Below, piece after piece: positions 1 through 11,174 of a DNA stretch of 64,000 bases (positions are counted from its first letter, which is position 1; every line of letters starts with the position of its first letter). The notes under the pieces are model-generated. The model ran no database searches. It saw only the letters and a list, made by a program, of their open reading frames with translations, and was not told where the DNA came from. This stretch comes from Marchantia polymorpha subsp. ruderalis. Its lineage: Eukaryota; Streptophyta; Marchantiopsida; Marchantiales; Marchantiaceae. The position numbers were made by a program, and so were the translations under genes. The stretch covers positions 29,490,001-29,554,000 of the forward strand of contig AP031354.1 of the NCBI GenBank assembly GCA_037833965.1, in the 5' to 3' direction.

Positions 1-1512
1 AGACTGAACGTGTTCGCTTTGCTGGCCCCAGCACATCATCGAATCAGTTCAGTTATTTTGCTATTCCGACAGCAAAGAGTTCAAGTGTTCTACTAGCGCA
101 GTAGTTGCAGATAATGTGAGGAACTGCACATACTTGGGTAGCTACGTTTCACTGAGATTACAATTCGTGGGTACTAATTTTCCAGAATGAATTGTTGACT
201 AAAAAAATCCATAGGAGGTCGAAAATGGGACTCCTCTTGCATCTGAGGCAAAACATGTCTCATTTGCTGGGAAGTTGTCATCATTTGACTCATGGTGACG
301 CAACTTCGAAGAGGTGAGATTGGCATCTAGCGCATAGACCACTTTCATAAAACTTACGCTTCGTCTGGGCCAACCCATGTAGTCAGACCAGGGACCGGAC
401 CACCGTGCCATATTCTGGTGGTAGGATCAAGTATTCTCACTGAACCTTTCTTGATCGGTCTCCTGCCGCAGTATCAACAAGGAACGTCAGGCTGTAGGTA
501 TCTCCACGCTGCGAGTGAGCCAATTGAACAATCCTTGCATAAATCCTTAGCTCTCCACACTGTCAGATGAAATTCCATGCAAAAGCACCTCGGGTCCACG
601 AACGTGAGGAAAAAGGCATTAACCTTAGGAGCCATGTCACCTAGACCTTCGCCAAGAACTCAACTCATGAACTGTCAATTGTAGAGCACCTCCGCTACAA
701 GATTTCCCGTCTTCAAACTCAAGGACATGGAACCGTTCGGAAGTCATATCAATAAAGAATCTTAAACTCAGAAAGGGGATTGTATTATGCCCTGTTGAAC
801 CACCAAACAAAGAGAATAGAGGGTTCAACATGAGAGACAGTACCTATAGAAACCTGCAGGGCAAATCGTACTACCACTTCACCCCGTGTCAGAGAAAGCA
901 GGGATGATCTTGTGCGACGGCGTGTCATAATAGACAAGTGAATGATGATCAACAAGACAACAGCTCAAGCATCTTTCTTGTGAATATGATGGGACCAGGA
1001 CACATGGCAACGAAATTCATGAGGTGAAGCAGATGAGTTCATTTCAAAGTAGCTGTCAACACCTGCAACTAAAATTGTACAGAAAGGTCATTTGTGTTGC
1101 AAGATGACCTTAAGCTCAGCACTTCTTGTGATCTTCTGTTCAATCTTGTCATCGCTGAGAACTATCAACCTACACTTTCGGTACTCCTGGATGTATCACG
1201 AATAGCGATATCGATTCAAAAATCCTAAGGCACTCTTACCATAAAGGTAAAAGATTTCATTCAAAATCAAACAATTTAAACCAAATCACACAGCGTTTTG
1301 ATGGAAATCCCCTAGAAGCTATAACAAGACTTTCCTCAAGCACGAAGGTTAAAAATGGCAATATGCAAACACTCTCGATGTGTTCTTCACACCAGGTAAT
1401 GATGTTCTACTGCAGTTTCCGCGCGCTCCATCTAGAGAGCTGCTACAAGTTGCAACTCTAAGACGTCAGTCGAGTTCCCTGTCTTGGCAAATGCAAGCAT
1501 AGTAACCAAGCT
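1..1512. other. gene-free flank downstream of the uridine kinase-like gene
   Basis: No recognisable gene lies here. It is downstream of the uridine kinase-like gene, so its right part may hold that gene's 3' untranslated region. Two short minus-strand open frames (199-411 and 637-831) have ordinary amino-acid composition, but I recognise no domain in them and cannot join them to each other or to the neighbour by splice sites. Confidence 0.5.
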
Positions 1513-4132
1513 TTACCTTATTGGTTTCAGAGGTCCATTGGATACGGGTCGGGACTGAGTCTCCGGGACCTTGTTGCTAGGAGGACTGGTCGAAAAGTGT
1601 TCTTGCTCATCATCATCCGTGCCAAAGTAGCGATCACCGAACTCACCCATTCCAGGCACCACTCTGAACTCCTCATTCAGAGCCGTGTCGATCTCCGACG
1701 TCACTATTTTTAACAGAGGGAATCGTTTACAGACAGCATGTATTCCTTCTGGTGCTGATATCAGATTGAGGAAGATAATATGTGATTCTGGAACACCCTT
1801 CTGCATCAGCAACTCGATAGCCTGAACGGCAGAGTTTCCTGCAAACAAAGACATACCTTCAGTGGCTGACTAGAGATCTGAAACAAGCACAAACACTGGG
1901 AGGACAAAGATATTTGATGTTGCTTACATAGAAAGAAACTATTACAAGTATAATCAACATGCCATGAAGATGATAGAGCCGACAAATTGGTGATGTTATT
2001 TGCAACTGAAGTTGATATCTCGTTATAAATGCAAAAGCCCAAATTTGGCATAAGTTATATGCAGATCAGGGAGAACAACCGCCCGATGTGATAAGGAGTA
2101 AAAGAAGAATCTCAGGATGGGGACCAACTCGGCGCTTTTTGCCTAACCTTCAAGAAATTTCATGCCCGGAATCGTTGATACACTCCAAGTGCAGTCCAGA
2201 GAAAGGCGTGCGACGTAGAAATCAAACTGAAAAAACTCTCGAGGAGATTCCAGACTTGATGACATATATTTACGTGGAAAAGCTAGGTGGAATTTCGGTT
2301 CCGGGCAGGAAAAACGGGCTTTGTACCACAACAAACGTTTTTTATGGGCTTCTTACGTTGTTGTGAAGAAAGATAGAGCCCCTACTTACTACGCATTGTG
2401 TCGTAGCCTTATGCTCATGGCTGCCCGAGATTCATCTTAGCCTATTAGCTTCAGACTCAGGCGTGTAGCGCAAATAGAGTGACGGGGAACGTGAACTTCC
2501 CCGTATTGATTGACTTCTTGTTGCTACTTGCTACACGTCTTTTATAATGAGCAAGTATAATAAAAAAAGGGCTGCCAATTAGATGATCCTCCAGGACTTC
2601 ACCTAATTCATTGAAACCCAAATCTAAAAATTTTAGATAAAGAGTGTTGAGGAGAGACATGGACATGAACCACGAATTAGTGCAGGGCACAAGAATGATG
2701 TAGTACAAATGAACCCTACGCACAAAAGGAAGGCAGAACCCCGTAACAGCATGTTATAACACCCCGTCCAAGATGAAGCAGATGGGCGAGAAAAAATATC
2801 TACAGCGAAGGGGAAATTATGACGTATGTGACACTAACCTCTGGCTTGTACTTCAGTTCGAACAAGAAATGTCTTTCCTAGAAAAACCTACTGTCCATAC
2901 TCACAGCAGGACCCATAACCGCAGCGAGTCTGAAACAACATATGAGAGAGAGAGAGAGAACCTGTGGCGAGAACGGGATCGAGCAACAAAACGTGACGAT
3001 CGGCAATATCCCTCGGCAATTTCTCGTAGATAAGCTGCTTGCCATTGTCACCTTCACGATGAATCAGAATCTTGCCAATTTTGATGCCTTTACAGCAAGC
3101 ACGCAAGGCATTCTCCATACTCTCTCCACTACGAATTATAGACACCCCACAAAGTTGCTTGCAGAAGTCCACGCCGATATAAGTGGAGTTCGTGGGCGTT
3201 ATGACTTGCTTCTCGGTAAAAGGAAGATGACCCAGCCCATGCTCGACGACCAAGCGAATGAGTCGATCGGCATAGAACACGAAGTCATGCTTCGTAGTTT
3301 CCCTGTCACGAATAAGAGTGTGCATTCCTCGAATCTGGAAAGTCGACTGAATAACGTACACATTGGGGTATATTTTGCGCAGATCATGTTGTCCGAGCTT
3401 CGTTCGTATATGCTGAACAATAAGATCGATGGCCACATGATTATCACCTCCTCTGGGAATTATGACATCCGCGTATTTTTTTGAAGGCAGTACGAAGTCA
3501 TCGAACGACGGCTTGACGAATTTCGCGTACTGCTCAAGGACACCCTGTACATCTCTACCTCTCTCCAGAGTATCTCTACGTATCCGCCTGGCAAGTCTCA
3601 CGTCCGCATCTGTGTCCACGAAGATCTTCATGTTCATCAGCTCACGAACTCGATGGTCGTGGAACACCAAAATTCCTTCCATGATTATAACATCTACCGC
3701 ATTGACCTTGCGAAATGAGTCCGTGCATCGTTGATGCCTTTTGAAGTCGTACACGGGAATTTGAACTGGCTGGCACTGTTTCAACTGTAAAAGACACTCC
3801 AGCAGCTGCTCTGTGTCGAAGGCATCGGGATGATCAAAATTGTATTCTCCTACATTCAGTAATTCTTCCGGTTTCAACCCACGGTAGAAGGAATCTTGGT
3901 TCACGAGCACCACCCGGTGATCGTGCAGTTGCTGAATTATCATGTCGCACACCGTGGTCTTACCAGAAGCCGTGCCTCCCGCGACACCGATTACAAAGGG
4001 CGGTTTGTTCGCACTCCTGAGTTTCGGATTCGAGATGGTGCTGGGCTCCTCGTCCAATCGAAGGCCCCCGATATTGGCCCGCGCCGAGGCCTCCATTTCC
4101 TCATCAAACTCTATCGACGTCTTCGACGCCAT
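1513..4132 (-). CDS. UKL: uridine kinase / uracil phosphoribosyltransferase-like protein (UKL family)
   Basis: The uridine kinase half phosphorylates uridine and cytidine in pyrimidine salvage. Two exons: 4132-2962 and 1838-1513, giving 498 residues, close to plant UKL proteins. The N-terminal half holds the P-loop GVAGGTASGKTT, then DSFYRG and the NFDHPDAFD region. The C-terminal half is UPRT-like, with PSKKYADVIIPRGG near the domain junction and a PRPP-binding DPVLATGNSAVQAI created exactly by the splice. The protein ends in GMGEFGDRYFGTDD, as the family does, plus a short Ser/Pro-rich tail. The ATG at 4132 was chosen because the frame upstream offers only a TTG. The intron begins next to an AG/CT microsatellite. 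Plant UKLs have been reported to act mainly as kinases, so UPRT activity should not be assumed. The final codons overlap a possible donor site, so a further small 3' exon is conceivable. Confidence 0.93.
2943..2959. repeat. AG/CT microsatellite at the UKL donor site
   Basis: A run of AG dinucleotides on the plus strand reads as CT repeats on the coding strand. It lies immediately inside the intron, two bases after the GT of the donor at 2961-2960. Such a tract is length-unstable and pyrimidine-rich where a donor is normally purine-rich. Confidence 0.8.
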
Positions 4133-6131
4133 CTCGTCCCTCTGTAGCACCAATTCCGCTACACGAACGACTTCTTCCTCTCAGCTTCGATCATAATCAT
4201 CCACAATTCCGTCTCACCTCCCTCGCCTCTCCTCTCCTCTCCTCCTTTCCTTCTCTTCCCTTACCTTCCCTCTGTTCTGTCCTGCTCTGCTCTGCTCTTT
4301 TCAACCCGACTCACCTCTCGCCATCCTTCACCTCGATGACTGTTGCTCCACCGCCAGCGTCATCACGGTCGTCATCGACATCATCAGCACCGTCACTCAC
4401 ATCATTTCGATCCTCCTCCTCCCTTGCCTGCTGCCGCTTCCCTCACTTCCTTCGTCTTCGGGTAGTGAAAGAACGCAAGCTCGAGCTCTGCACTCTGAAC
4501 TCTGAACTCTGGACTCGCTCGCTCACTCGATCACATTCAAGAACACCGACGACAGCGACAGCGGCTTGCGCTGCTCCTTACTTCTCGTGTCGAACAAGCT
4601 GCTCTGTAAGTCTACGGTGCCATAAGTAGTGCTGTACGCGCGGCTGGTGCTACAGACAGAGCTGGAACGCAGCTGAGAGTGCGCCCGCCCGGGTGGCTAT
4701 GGCGGACGGGGCCCCTTCCCTCCCCCTTCCCTACTCGTGGGCTCCACATGCCTAATCTATCTGTCTCATTTCCTACTTAACCCCCAGACTGGAATCTTCG
4801 CATCCACGTGATTCATTCCCTTCATTCATTCCGTCCCCTCCCCCCTCTCTCTTTCTCTTCCTCCTCCTCCTCGTGCCCCATCCCCGTGGGGGTTTCTGCT
4901 CCCCTACCGTCCCGTCGCCTCCCCCTTTCTTGCCTCCTTCCATTTCTGCTATTCCCACATTCTTCTCGTCCTCGAGTGAATCCCTCGGCCCCTCCCCTCC
5001 CTCTCGCCCTCGTGCTGCGCGGCCCCATCATCCGACGCTGGCGCAGCTCCGTTCTTCCATCTCATGCTGAATCTGCAAAGCCGCAAAGCGCTGCGCCATC
5101 GCTCGCATCCACGACCCCAACGATGAATAGAGAACAGATTTATTATTCAATTATTATATCAAACTATCAAATAATCAATCAATCAGTCGACCCGGCCTTT
5201 GATTCCTTGTCATTGCAATTGTGCGTCGATATTCTTATTTTTCTTTGCGTTATGTTCTTGGATTTGACTCGTGACTCTTTTGTTTTCACGTTTCGCCGTT
5301 TGAGATTTAATCAGGCTATTTCCGCTCGTCTCTTTCCTCGCTTCCTTAATCATTGATCGTATTCTGGTTCAAGTGGTTGCGATCAAATTCCCGATTATTA
5401 TTCTTGTACAGTAATTCATTGTGACGACGTACTATTACTAGAGATACTGTAATAATATTAAAGGATAATAATTATTAATAATATAATAATGTTGTGAGGA
5501 CGGAGTGTACTTTTTAGTTTCCTTCCGTTGTTGGTACATGCGTCCAAATTCGATGTGACAGCGACTGGCTGAAGTTGTCGAGGGAGAGGGGGAGGATCGG
5601 TTTCCCACGATTTAGAACCATATCGGGAAAGAATTTGAATGTAGACGATGATGACGCTCGGAATCTCCAGGTCGGATCCGGGAGGAACTAGGCCTTCGAC
5701 TTTCAAGATTTTTATATGCAAACATTATTGTTACCCGAATTTTGGAGGACACAAATGGAGATGACAATACGATCGAGTACCTATGTTTCTTCTTGACTAC
5801 TTTCGTTTGACCATCACCTAATGTCGATGTACGTGGTTTAGATAATAAGAGGGAGAATTCGTTTTATGGTGTCTTAAAGGTTAAAGCTCTTACCATCGTT
5901 TAGTACTTCCATTGCATGCTCTACAGTCAATTCTAAACATTAGAAGAACAAAAAAGTAAAAGTAGAAACTTGAGATCAAGCTTTATACAAGATAAGCTTT
6001 ACGAATATCACGCATCCGATGAAAAATATTGTTCTTCATATGATTCATTCAAAAAAAATCAATGTAATTATCAAACAGTGATGTAGTAGATTCTATAGAT
6101 GATTTAGGTATTGCTTACAATTTAATAACTA
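4133..6131. other. upstream region of the UKL gene, no gene seen
   Basis: From about 4200 to 5050 the plus strand is rich in CT, so the UKL transcript strand is GA-rich; this is probably the 5' untranslated region and promoter. Several overlapping open frames here (for example 4808-5356 plus) are low-complexity Ser/Pro/Arg strings that come from base composition. Beyond about 5400 the sequence becomes AT-rich and holds nothing I recognise. No TATA box or start site could be fixed. Confidence 0.5.
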
Positions 6132-6186
6132 AGCATGGGACATATCATATGTCCCATGCTAGATTTCTCACATATGTCAGAAATCT
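6132..6186. repeat. two adjacent hairpin palindromes
   Basis: 6132-6145 and 6147-6160 are perfect 14-base inverted arms around a single base. Directly after, 6161-6168 and 6179-6186 are perfect 8-base arms around a 10-base loop. They lie about 60 bases outside the left end of the Mutator-like element. Confidence 0.85.
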
Positions 6187-6627
6187 ATCTCAAATTCATG
6201 TTGGATTCATTATAGGTATAAGCAAGCATGATTATAGTAGTCACTTGTCTAAATTATCTAAATACGGTTAATTTAGTATTCTTAAAAAAATTAAGTCCTC
6301 TTCAAAAATGTTAAATTAGGCTAATTTAGTCTCCTAACAATTTTTTTCCCTATAAATAAATTTTTTTATTTTAAAAATTACATTAATTTAGAAAAAAAAT
6401 CCATCAATTTCACATATGTGTCCCTCCTCTCGTCACTGAAGAGCTCCTCACAATCGGGGGAACGCGAGCTCTGCCTACATTCCGACCCCCTCCCCACCCC
6501 AACCCGAACTACCGCTTTGACGAGGGAACCCCTCCCGCTTTAGCTCGTCCCACTCCCGCTCAACCATCGTGCTCTTTTCCTCGCGGCCTCCCTTCCCCGC
6601 AGGAAACTTGTACTCTCTATTTTTTTT

Positions 6628-7273
6628 CTCCCCCTCGCAATGAGTAGGAGATATAAAGTAGAAATGGAGAAGCCTGTGTGGGGCTTCCTCTCTTCTTACC
6701 CAAAAAAAAACTAGGTACTTTTTTTTCCAAGGCCCTCTTCTCTTCTTATTTCTCTTCAATTTGTACATTTAAGTAAATCTATTCATGTATTAACATGATG
6801 GAGAATCACAAGAGAACTCATAATGAAAGATTACACTAATGCAAAATTACAAAGTGGTAACAAAATCAATGAAAAGACTCAAATCATAAACTTTATTTCA
6901 CAAAAATCTCGTAGTCACAATTTTTGCAAAAAATAGAATTTGCTACTCCCTCCATCAAGGTTTTTGTAGTATAAATGTCACAAGTGACTTTGGGAAGCTT
7001 ACAAAAATTCATCCTTATTTGCTTGGATTGTGAAAGAAGCACATGTGAATAGCGCTTCAAAGAGGAGCATGGAGCACTTTTTTCACTAAACTTTCGAAAC
7101 TTGACTTTTTTAACGTTCTCCCCCTCGCAATGAGTAGCAGATATAAAGTAGAAATGGAGGAGCATGTGTGGGACTTCCTCTCTTCTTACCCAAAAAAAGT
7201 AGGTACTTTTTTTTCCAAGGCACTCTTCTCTTCTAATTTCTCTTCAATTTGTACATTTAAGTAAATCTATTCC
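6628..7273. repeat. 157-base direct repeat pair inside the MULE
   Basis: 6628-6784 and 7116-7273 are direct copies with only scattered differences. Both run from the CCCCTCGCAATGAGTAG motif to the GTAAATCTATTC motif. About 330 bases lie between them. This is an internal duplication near the 3' end of the transposase gene, made either within the element or by a rearrangement after insertion. Confidence 0.85.
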
Positions 7274-7322
7274 ATTTTCGAAAGTTCATATCATGTCCCA
7301 TTCGAATTAAACTTTCGAAATC

Positions 7323-10300
7323 TTACGTTTCTTCCCATGTCCCATTCTCGGTTCGCTTCACGTTCTCTTGGATGAAAGCAATAAAACCTAGGAGGGAAAG
7401 AGTAATTGTATTGGACCTTTTAAATTTTGAAGTCTCCAATAATGTGTCAAAACAAGCTTGAAAGGCTTGCAATTTTTGCTTCACCTCTTCTTCATTGTCA
7501 TCATATAGAGTTGCTTGACATAGTGATTTGATTTCACGTACCATGTTGAACGCCTTCTCACACATGACAGCAATCGAAAGAGACTCCTCCCTTGGTACAT
7601 TCGATTGAGTTGAAGTCATAAGCTCCATGTCTTCCATGTTGATTTCTAGATGTAATGATTCCTCAAACACTTCATTGTCTTTGAGTAGTTCAAAAAATAC
7701 CTTCACAAACTATTGCACATCAACTATATGCTTGCAAGTGTATAAACTATCGAAACAATCATAATAATGTGATTTCAATGAAACACTATACCATAGGTAA
7801 GGAAAAGTTTCACTCTTGACATGAAAGAGTAGATGCTCTTCATCAACAAACTTCAAGAAATCCATAGTACAAGATTGATAAAACTTTCAAACTTGTTTTA
7901 CTCCTTTTAATCGACGTCCATAAGCCTAGTCATTTCCTCTCTTTATGTATCTATCTGAGTCAATTACAAGTTCAAACAAAAGGTTTGAACTTAGCATCAT
8001 GTTCAAAAGATTTATTTAAAAAAAAAATTGAAATACAATAAAATAAACATAGAATAATATACAAAATAAAAAATTTATATAAACGTTGAGTCATTTTGAA
8101 TTGACTCAATAATGTGGGTTGGTTCACACGAGTGTCATCCATGGCACTACCAACAATTGTCACAATAAGGTATCGGAGAGATCAATTCACTTTTTCTTGT
8201 AAGAGGGTGTATTTAATCAACTCCCAATGTCTTTCAACATGGTTAGTTGTATTAATACCCCCATAAGCAAATAATCTCCCAACTCGAGGCCACAACCTTT
8301 TCCAAGGACAAGTAATTCCGGCCCATCCGGTAATCACATATTTGGCAAAGGTCGGTATGTGTTGAAACTCAACACAAAATCTTCTTAAATTCTCATCAAA
8401 ATGGTCTTCACTAGGTCAAAGCATTAGAACATGTAATGTCCTCCACACCTGATCCTTGTACTCATTAGATATCTTTGTTAACAAGTTCTCACTCCATGCC
8501 TTCATAACATGAAAGTGACACATGAGAATTTGTCCATCAACTTGTGTTTTGGTACCCTCTTCATAATTCCAACAATGAACATCATTGCTCACAACCCTTT
8601 GAATAGCATTTAAAGATGTCTTGTGTTTGTCAATGATGATTGCGGAGTGTCTTACCTCTCCTAAAGATCCAAACACATTGGATAATGCTCTCTCTATAGC
8701 AACACCCTCATGTTTATCTTTAACGTCATTGCTACAAAGCATGTAAAAAACAAAATTTCATCTTCATTTGATACAATTGTTGCATAAAGAATCAAACCAT
8801 ATTGATTTGTTTTGAATGTAAAATCCAAGGCTCAAGAATTATCACCTGAAAACCGTAAGGCCAATTTTTGGATGAAATCATCTTGTATAACTATCACAAA
8901 TGGTCTCTTCTCGGTGTCCTCATTATTAGGTGTTTATGGTTGATTGTACAAAATCTTCCCTTGAGTTTGTAAATTTTCAATTTGTGCCACATCCTAATTG
9001 TCTTTCCGAAGTATATCTACATACACCCAATCGAAAATTTAAATACAAATTAAAACATAAACATGAAGAAAATAAAAAAAATGATAGCATAAATATGAAG
9101 AATTAAAGTACAATTTAAATACTCAATGCATTTCATAACTTCACATAAAAAATGGAATATGAAAAAAAATAAAATATCGTTGATTCTTAATATATGCAAG
9201 TATTTGCACTTCTATTTTGATGATGAAAAATCTATATGTAGCACGTTCCAACTCCGATACACTTTGTGAAAATCTCTCTTGAGCTTCTTGAACCGACGTT
9301 GCTTCAATGGGTCTCAGCGAAAGCATGAACTTCAAATTCTCCATAACCCATGCGATAACATAAGGATGCAGCGGTACAAAAAAAATATCAGATGCGAAAC
9401 CTGGAGTGTGATCACTATGTTTGTTATGAACATAGATTTAGCTTGAAGCTTACTATGAAAAAAAGTGTTTAAGCACTTTGACACATTGGGCTTCTCATTT
9501 GGAATTCACAACTACATAATCTAGAGATTCTATTCCTTCTAGAGCTCTTATCATCCAGAAGTTTCACAACAACCGTTCTCCTATGAGTACGGTTTTTGTT
9601 TTGTCCACGATGACAACGGTAATAAATCACGATTTTTCCCTACACGGCATGTCAAACGCCTTCTTAACACAATGAACCTTGTGCCAAGTGCATCTATAGT
9701 TGCACTCAAATCATCCAATGGAACCTTCATTACCTTATACCGCATTTTATTCTCTTGGCATACATCACAAGAGTTCATACAATTTTGTATGAATGAGGTT
9801 TCAATTCCTCTCACATAGCTACCCGTACTCCATTGAGTAGGAATGACATTTGTTGTCATGGTGAATGACAAATGTTTTTCATTTTTGTCAATGTGTCCTC
9901 TATGCACAATGGAACGCCAAGACTCTATTGGCGGAATTTGTTTATTCTTTGTGTCATTCAAAGTGTATAAAACAAATCCACTTAAAAGTTTTACAACTTT
10001 TAATCTTTCTTGAAGTTTTTGCCACCTCTCAATCATAAAAGATTCCATTTTTTTTTGGTAGAAGGCATATGAAGGTTGGATAGGGGAGAAAAGAAAGAAT
10101 TTGTCTTATGAGTTTGTTGATATGAGGAAAAATATCCATTTTTAATACAATCAATCATGAGTGCAAGAGATTGAAGATTGAAGTGCACATACTTGGAGAA
10201 TGGAATGTCTTCAAAAATTGATGAAGGTGTTGGATATCCAATGTTGATATGCTCCACATCCTCCTCTAACATCTACTCTCAAGGTTCCAAAATCTCCTCA

Positions 10301-10485
10301 TTAACATACTCCTCATTCTCATACGACTGTCCATTTGATGACAAGAAATGAATTTTTTGAAACCCTAAATTTTGAATGTGCACAACTTGAAGAAATTTTT
10401 CCACCTCCATCATCTCACTTAAATCGTCTTCAAAGTCGGAAGTATATAAATTATCATCCTTCATGTAGTCTCCTTCTTCTTCCAT
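7323..10485 (-). pseudogene. MULE transposase remnant
   Basis: Several minus-strand open frames form a broken transposase. In coding order: an acidic N-terminal piece (10485-10033), a piece with DVCQENKMRYKVMKVPLDD (10048-9581), short AT-rich fragments, the piece at 8742-8416, and a C-terminal piece (7706-7323). The 8742-8416 piece carries the best evidence: QILMCHFHVMKAW, which resembles the conserved lC-fHv-raW segment of the MULE transposase catalytic domain. The frames change between pieces and stops are frequent, so this is a pseudogene. Family assignment rests on that one motif plus the long inverted repeats. Confidence 0.6.
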
Positions 10486-11150
10486 CTTTCACGCCAATGC
10501 TTGACACAAAGTCTACAAGTACAACATCTCCATTTAGCACACAATACTCAAATGAAAATATGCTAAATCCTAAATTATTACAATTGCAAAACAATGTACA
10601 CAAACTTGCATGGATGTAGAGTTAAAAGAAAGTGGCTTGCATTTTACAATTGAATGAAGAATAAAGAAACATAGATAGTTGTACATACCTTGAGAAGAGA
10701 GTAAGAATAGAAGTAGGGAGAGGCCAAAATTGTTCACTGTGTTGTAAGGAGAGTCAAAAAGGGCTTTGATTAGCAATTTAACACTCACGGATCGTAATGT
10801 AAAGTATCCTCACGGAGTGTGATGTAACGCACACTCACGGAGTGTAATGTGTAATGTGACCTTCACGGATTAAACAAGTTAATATAGTGGCTACCCTCGC
10901 CACTAAGGGCTCCCGATACCCCTAAATTCTAAATCATGGAGCGGGGCGGCCCTCCCTGGTCAAAGCGGGAGGTCGAGAGGTCGGGTTGTGGACTTGGGCG
11001 GGCAAAAAGCCCTCCCAGGCAAAGCTTGTGTTCCCCAGATTGTGAGTAGTCCTTAGTGACAAGCGTCCCCTCCCCATTGATTGCAACATGTGGCGTCAAA
11101 TGACACCTACTTTAATTTGGAGCCTAATCACCAAACAATTTAGTTAATTT

Positions 11151-11174
11151 AGGCGACCGTATATACGGTCGCCT
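11151..11174. repeat. perfect 24-base palindrome at the right edge of the MULE
   Basis: The first 12 bases, AGGCGACCGTAT, are followed at once by their exact reverse complement with no loop. It sits at or just outside the right inverted repeat of the Mutator-like element. It could be an extruding cruciform or a self-complementary binding site. Confidence 0.9.

Larger units (their letters stand above)
6249..11152 (-). mobile_element. decayed Mutator-like (MULE) DNA transposon
   Basis: Ends were inferred from long imperfect terminal inverted repeats. The core 6431-6476 matches the reverse complement of 11017-11061 at roughly four bases in five. The next stretch shares CCCGCTTTGAC-type motifs (about 6530 and 10965). 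At the outer edge, 6249-6263 matches the reverse complement of 11138-11152 at all but one base. Between the repeats lie minus-strand fragments of a MULE transposase. No convincing 9-base target duplication was found, so the outer limits could shift by tens of bases. The element is AT-rich, heavily broken and surely non-autonomous now. Confidence 0.7.

Noticed and set aside
4133-4153. Start of the UKL protein at 4153
   Set aside because: That codon is TTG; the first ATG of the frame is at 4132.
4808-5356. 182-codon plus-strand frame upstream of UKL
   Set aside because: Ser/Pro/Arg low complexity from CT-rich DNA, no domain, and frames on both strands overlap there.
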